Source: Sulfuritalea sp. (lineage in GTDB: Bacteria; Pseudomonadota; Gammaproteobacteria; Burkholderiales; Rhodocyclaceae). From it: a DNA stretch of 33,774 bases. The notes below the pieces were generated by a model. The model made no database searches. It was given only the letters and a program-made list of their open reading frames with translations, and was not told where the DNA came from. Shown one piece after another: positions 25,963 through 33,774 of the stretch; positions within the stretch are counted from its first letter, which is position 1; every line of letters starts with the position of its first letter. Location of the stretch: the NCBI GenBank assembly GCA_021738385.1, contig JAIPCF010000026.1:1-33774 (forward strand), read 5' to 3'. Both the position numbers and the translations under genes were made by a program.

Positions 25963-28266
25963 ATGAGTGCTATCAGCGTATCCAAATCTATTTCAACCCC
26001 GTTACCCGAGAAAATTGCCCTGCTGGTGCATGAGGCGCGCTGGCTGTTGGTCGGTTTGGCAGGCCTTTATCTTGGCCTGATTCTATGGGGTTTCGAGCGG
26101 GCTGATCCGGGTTGGTCGCACACAGCTACCGTTGCGAACATCGCTAATCCTGGTGGGCGTTTTGGCGCATGGCTGAGTGACTTATTGCTGTATCTGTTCG
26201 GACTTTCTACCTGGTGGTGGGTAGTGCTGCCGTTTTTCTTGCTGGCATGGGGCTACCATCGGTTGAGTCATTTGTTTGGAGGGGACCGGCGCTCGCTGTT
26301 GATCGCGATCTCGGGTTTTCTGCTGCTTCTGCTAGCCAGTTGCGGTCTGGAGGCCATGCGTTTCTGGAGTCTGCAGGTCGAGTTGCCGCTGGCACCGGGC
26401 GGCATGTTCGGCACTGAGGTAGGTCGCTACGTGACGCAGTTTTTAGGCTACACCGGTGGCACGCTGGTTCTGATGGTGCTGGCGATGATCGGTTTCAGCC
26501 TGTTCACCGGCGCGTCGTGGATCGTCATTGCGGAAAAATGCGGGACCCTGCTCGAAGGCATGTATGTCGGCGTGAACAGCCTTTGGGAGAACTGGCAGGA
26601 TCGCCGTTATGGTCGCGCAGTCGCTGAGCAACGTGAAGTGGTGGTGGAAAGCGAACGTCGCAAACTCGATGAGCAAGCGCCGCTGATCAAGATCGAACCG
26701 GTGGAAGTCGTGGTTCCCGTCGCGCCCAAGGCGGTGGCTCGCGCCGCCAAAGAGCGCCAGTCGCCACTATTCTTCGATGCTCCTGGCGGGGCACTGCCGC
26801 CTCTGCATTTGCTGGCCGAGCCGGTGCATAACGCGGCCGACTTGCCCGCGGCCGAAACTCTGGAATTCACTTCCCGGCTGATCGAACGCAAACTGGCCGA
26901 TTTCAATGTCGTAGTCAAGGTGCTGACCGCGCACCCAGGGCCGGTGGTAACGCGCTACGAGATTGACCCGGCAGTTGGCGTCAAGGGCAGCCAGATCGTC
27001 GGGCTGGCCAAGGATCTGGCGCGTGCCCTGTCACTGGTTTCAATTCGCGTGGTGGAGACCGTGCCCGGCAAGTCCTGCATGGCGCTGGAACTGCCTAACC
27101 CAAAACGGCAGATCGTCCGCCTGTCGGAAATTATCGGCTCGCAGGCCTACCACGGTATGCATTCGCCATTGTCCGTGGCACTGGGCAAGGATATCGGCGG
27201 CTTGCCGATGGTGGTCGATCTGGCCAAGATGCCGCACCTGCTGGTGGCGGGCACCACCGGCTCGGGCAAGTCGGTGGGCGTCAATGCCATGATTCTTTCG
27301 CTGATTTACAAGTCAGAGCCGAAAGACGTGCGCATGATCATGGTCGACCCCAAGATGCTGGAGTTGTCGATCTACGAAGGCATTCCGCATCTGCTGGCGC
27401 CGGTGGTGACCGACATGACCAAGGCCGCCAATGCGCTGAACTGGTGCGTGGGTGAGATGGAGCGTCGCTACAAGCTGATGTCGGCCCTGGGCGTACGCAA
27501 CCTGACGGGTCTAAACAACAAGATCAACGAGGCCAGGAAAGCCGGCGAGCTCCTCACCAATCCGTTCTCGATTACTCCGGAAGCACCCGAACCGCTGGAG
27601 TCGATGCCGTATATCGTGGTCGTGATCGATGAGCTGGCCGACTTGATGATGGTGGTCGGCAAGAAAATTGAAGAACTGATCGCAAGGCTGGCGCAAAAGG
27701 CGCGCGCCTCTGGCATCCATCTGATCCTTGCGACACAGCGCCCCAGCGTGGACGTGATCACCGGGCTGATCAAAGCCAACATCCCGACCCGCATCGCCTT
27801 CCAGGTGTCCTCCAAGATCGACTCGCGGACCATTCTCGACCAGATGGGCGCCGAGGCGCTGCTCGGGCAGGGCGACATGCTTTATCTGGCACCGGGCACC
27901 GGCTTGCCGATTCGCGTGCATGGCGCTTTTGTCGCCGACGAGGAAGTGCACCATGTGGTCGATCACTTGAAAAAAGTGGGTCCGCCGGATTACGTCGATG
28001 GCGTACTGGACGGTTCATCGAGTGACGATACAGAACTCGGCGTTGGCGATACGGCTAACGACGCGGAATCCGACCCGATGTACGATCAGGCAGTCGAAGT
28101 CGTGCTGAAAACAAAGCGGCCTTCGATCTCATTGGTGCAGCGCAATTTGCGCATTGGCTACAACCGCGCCGCACGGCTCATCGAAGCCATGGAAAAGGCC
28201 GGTCTGGTTTCTGCGATGAACGGGGCGGGCGGGCGCGAAGTGATTGCGCCGAACCGGACAGAATAG
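25963..28266 (+). CDS. ftsK: DNA translocase FtsK
   Basis: This is a septum-localised hexameric DNA pump that clears chromosome ends from the division site and activates XerCD recombination at dif; 767 residues. Four to five N-terminal membrane helices (about 25-185) are followed by a short linker. The RecA-like motor has Walker A GTTGSGKS near 429-437 and Walker [12 protein letters not shown] near 550-560. A C-terminal gamma winged helix (about 705-765; [34 protein letters not shown]) reads the KOPS sequence. It is shorter than E. coli FtsK because the long Pro/Gln linker is missing, as is usual in this class. No strong ribosome site is seen. Confidence 0.96.
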   Translation: MSAISVSKSISTPLPEKIALLVHEARWLLVGLAGLYLGLILWGFERADPGWSHTATVANIANPGGRFGAWLSDLLLYLFGLSTWWWVVLPFFLLAWGYHRLSHLFGGDRRSLLIAISGFLLLLLASCGLEAMRFWSLQVELPLAPGGMFGTEVGRYVTQFLGYTGGTLVLMVLAMIGFSLFTGASWIVIAEKCGTLLEGMYVGVNSLWENWQDRRYGRAVAEQREVVVESERRKLDEQAPLIKIEPVEVVVPVAPKAVARAAKERQSPLFFDAPGGALPPLHLLAEPVHNAADLPAAETLEFTSRLIERKLADFNVVVKVLTAHPGPVVTRYEIDPAVGVKGSQIVGLAKDLARALSLVSIRVVETVPGKSCMALELPNPKRQIVRLSEIIGSQAYHGMHSPLSVALGKDIGGLPMVVDLAKMPHLLVAGTTGSGKSVGVNAMILSLIYKSEPKDVRMIMVDPKMLELSIYEGIPHLLAPVVTDMTKAANALNWCVGEMERRYKLMSALGVRNLTGLNNKINEARKAGELLTNPFSITPEAPEPLESMPYIVVVIDELADLMMVVGKKIEELIARLAQKARASGIHLILATQRPSVDVITGLIKANIPTRIAFQVSSKIDSRTILDQMGAEALLGQGDMLYLAPGTGLPIRVHGAFVADEEVHHVVDHLKKVGPPDYVDGVLDGSSSDDTELGVGDTANDAESDPMYDQAVEVVLKTKRPSISLVQRNLRIGYNRAARLIEAMEKAGLVSAMNGAGGREVIAPNRTE

Positions 28267-28414
28267 CGAGTCCTATTTGGCCGGGGGTCGTGAGTTTCGC
28301 AGGTCCCCCGTCATCGTGCATGCTTGAGACGCCGTATCGCCATCGCCGACTTTTACGGATTGACCACATCGTGTGCGGTGAATTGGATTCCCTCTACTGC
28401 CCGCCGTTAAACCC

Positions 28415-28954
28415 ATGAACCCGCCCTTCAAATACTGTCCGAGTTGTGCCGCTCCCCTGGCGATGATCACGCAAACGGAAGACGGTGGCGACAAAGAGCG
28501 CTTGCGCTGCGCAGCTTGTGGCTATACGCACTGGAACAACCCAACACCGGTGCTGGCGGCGGTTATCGAATACGAGGGCAAGATCCTGCTGGCGCAAAAC
28601 GCCGCCTGGCCGGGCAAGACATTTGCGCTGATCACCGGCTTCATGGAAGCGGGAGACACACCCGAGGGCGGCATCGCAAGGGAAATTCAGGAAGAGACCA
28701 GTCTTTCCACCAGCGAGCTGAACCTGATTGGTGTTTATGACTTTCAACGCATGAACCAGATCATCATCGCCTACCATGCGGTGTGTCACGGCGAGATACG
28801 GCTCTCGCCGGAACTGGTCGAATACCGCTTGTTCACACCCGAAACCGTGAAGTGCTGGCCGGCTGGTACCGGTTACGCGCTGGCGGACTGGTTGATTTCG
28901 CGCGGGCACACGCCGCAATATAGGGAATTGATGGCGAAACCCGACCCGGATTAA
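28415..28954 (+). CDS. Nudix hydrolase with N-terminal zinc ribbon
   Basis: This is a 179-residue protein with an N-terminal zinc ribbon (Cys8, Cys11, Cys32, Cys35) and a Nudix fold (about 45-150). The Nudix box reads GFMEAGDTPEGGIAREIQEETS: the catalytic REIQEE core is intact, but the first Glu of the consensus is Asp and the Gly after EE is Ser. The ribbon-Nudix layout resembles NudC relatives, but the protein is shorter than NADH pyrophosphatase, and I do not see the NudC SQPWPFPxS motif. Its substrate, probably a nucleoside diphosphate derivative, is therefore open. It starts 148 bases after ftsK without a clear ribosome site. Confidence 0.86.
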   Translation: MNPPFKYCPSCAAPLAMITQTEDGGDKERLRCAACGYTHWNNPTPVLAAVIEYEGKILLAQNAAWPGKTFALITGFMEAGDTPEGGIAREIQEETSLSTSELNLIGVYDFQRMNQIIIAYHAVCHGEIRLSPELVEYRLFTPETVKCWPAGTGYALADWLISRGHTPQYRELMAKPDPD

Positions 28955-28976
28955 TCCGGATTCGGCAGGTCCGGCA

Positions 28977-29006
28977 TTGAGCACGATTGAGCACGATTGA
29001 GCACGA
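28977..29006 (+). repeat. three tandem copies of a 10-bp unit upstream of lolA
   Basis: TTGAGCACGA is repeated perfectly three times (28977-28986, 28987-28996, 28997-29006). Each copy begins with a -35-like TTGAGC, one helical turn apart. Confidence 0.9.
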
Positions 29007-29018
29007 CGGGCACTGGAC

Positions 29019-29034
29019 TGCGATAATCCCTGTA
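29019..29034 (+). promoter_or_regulatory. extended -10 promoter abutting lolA; possible leaderless start
   Basis: TG-C-GATAAT (29019-29027) is an extended -10. It ends seven bases before the lolA ATG at 29034, putting the expected transcript start at the start codon. The nearest -35-like TTGAGC (28997-29002) is 19 bases away. No ribosome site precedes the ATG. Confidence 0.45.
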
Positions 29035-29634
29035 TGAAGAATTTTCTCCGTGTTTTATGCGCCTTTTGCGGCGCCGGCTTCCTGACTCCGGTGCACGCTA
29101 CCGGCCTCGAGCAACTCAAGAGTTTTCTCGATACCAATCGCAGTTCGCGCGGCGTCTTCGAGCAGACTGTGGTCAGTAAATCCGGGCGCAAGCCGCAGAA
29201 GTCTGCCGGTATCTTTGCCCTGCAGCGGCCCGGCAAGTTTCGCTGGTCCTACGAGAAGCCCTACAAACAACTGCTGGTCAGTGACGGCAACAAACTCTGG
29301 AGTTTCGATCCGGACCTGAATCAGGTTGCCGTGAAGAAGCTCGGAACGGCCTTCGGCGCCAGTCCTGCGGCACTGCTGGCCGGGCAGGATCTGGATAAAC
29401 ATTTCATCCTCAAGGAGGCCGCTGCTGCTGACGGAATTGAATTCGTTGAGGCGATGCCCAGAGGCGGTGACACCAGCTTCGAGCGTATCAAGATCGGCTT
29501 CGTTGCCAAGCAGCCGGTGGCCATGGAAATTCATGACAGCTTCGGCCAGGTGACCTTGTTGCGCTTTACTCAGTTCGAGGCCAATCCGGTGCTGCCGGAG
29601 GATCTGTTCCGTTTCGTCGCACCGGCCGGGGCCG

Positions 29635-29651
<17 letters not shown>
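29034..29651 (+). CDS. lolA: outer-membrane lipoprotein carrier protein LolA
   Basis: This is a periplasmic chaperone of 205 residues that takes lipoproteins from LolCDE and hands them to LolB. A signal peptide (MKNFLRVLCAFCGAGFLTPVHA) precedes the LolA fold. Family features are LKSFLDTNRSSRGVFEQTV, the GIFALQRPGKFRWSYEKPYKQLLVSDGNKLWSFDPDLNQV block and the C-terminal DSFGQVTLLRFTQFEANPVLPEDLFRF. It overlaps rarA by 17 bases and lies in the common betaproteobacterial order ftsK-lolA-rarA-serS, here with a Nudix gene inserted after ftsK. Confidence 0.95.
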
Positions 29652-33602
<3,951 letters not shown>

Positions 33603-33646
33603 CGCAAACCCTCCGCGAAGGCTGTGATCGATGGACGCATCGCAGG

Positions 33647-33652
33647 TATAAT
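33647..33652 (+). promoter_or_regulatory. -10 element of the tRNA-Ser promoter
   Basis: A perfect TATAAT lies 10 bases before the mature tRNA 5' end. A GC-rich discriminator (CCGCGCCC) follows, as is typical of stable-RNA promoters under stringent control. The -35 is weak. Confidence 0.6.
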
Positions 33653-33662
33653 CCGCGCCCAC

Positions 33663-33752
<90 letters not shown>

Positions 33753-33774
33753 CCTATGCCTTGTAACTACATGA

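Noticed and set aside
28394-29236. 280-residue minus-strand frame opposite the Nudix and lolA genes
   Set aside because: It is antisense to two genes with clear family motifs, has no recognisable domain, and is a by-product of high GC codon use.

Overview
The window looks like a chromosomal segment of a betaproteobacterium, probably of the Rhodocyclales/Sterolibacterium type. The basis is the high GC content, the housekeeping orders ppa-nadE-glnB, smr-trxB and ftsK-lolA-rarA-serS, a hemP-bfd-bfr plus FtrABCD-type iron operon, and a two-partner-secretion locus with an ESPR-type signal. No transposase, integrase, phage gene or CRISPR array was found.

Layout. 1-128: a perfect 28-bp tandem array at the window edge. 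408-2126: two exported alpha/beta hydrolases on the minus strand. 2560-8678: a minus-strand iron operon read from one Fur-boxed promoter, in the order hemP, bfd, bfr, ftrA (P19), an OprB-like porin, ftrB (cupredoxin), ftrC (FTR1 permease), ftrD (polyferredoxin), then a small unknown protein. It joins haem/iron signalling, iron storage with its release ferredoxin, and high-affinity ferric/ferrous uptake. 8851-11507: ppa, nadE and glnB on the plus strand. 11604-13181: smr and trxB on the minus strand.

13442-25674 is the most unusual part: a co-oriented run of seven genes, all predicted to act in or across the envelope. They are a CHASE2-class III adenylate cyclase, a secreted caspase fused to a formylglycine-generating-enzyme-like domain, a second secreted caspase with Sel1-like repeats, a TpsB transporter, a TpsA exoprotein with a C-terminal cysteine pair, a periplasmic OmpA-type protein and a FecR-domain protein. 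A strong terminator follows. The run lies between trxB and ftsK, which I recall as neighbours in related genomes, so it looks like an insertion into the backbone. Three CRP-like sites, ahead of tpsB, tpsA and the OmpA gene, suggest that cAMP could regulate the adhesin part. A di-arginine just before the TpsA anchor suggests a possible role for the caspases in releasing the adhesin. Both are hypotheses.

25963-33752 returns to housekeeping: ftsK, a Nudix hydrolase, lolA, rarA and serS on the plus strand, mltF convergent with serS, and a tRNA-Ser(CGA). Several starts were moved inward from the longest frame on the strength of ribosome sites, signal peptides or family length (bfr, hemP, ppa GTG, tpsB GTG, mltF TTG, ftrB, ftrD, trxB, cyclase).
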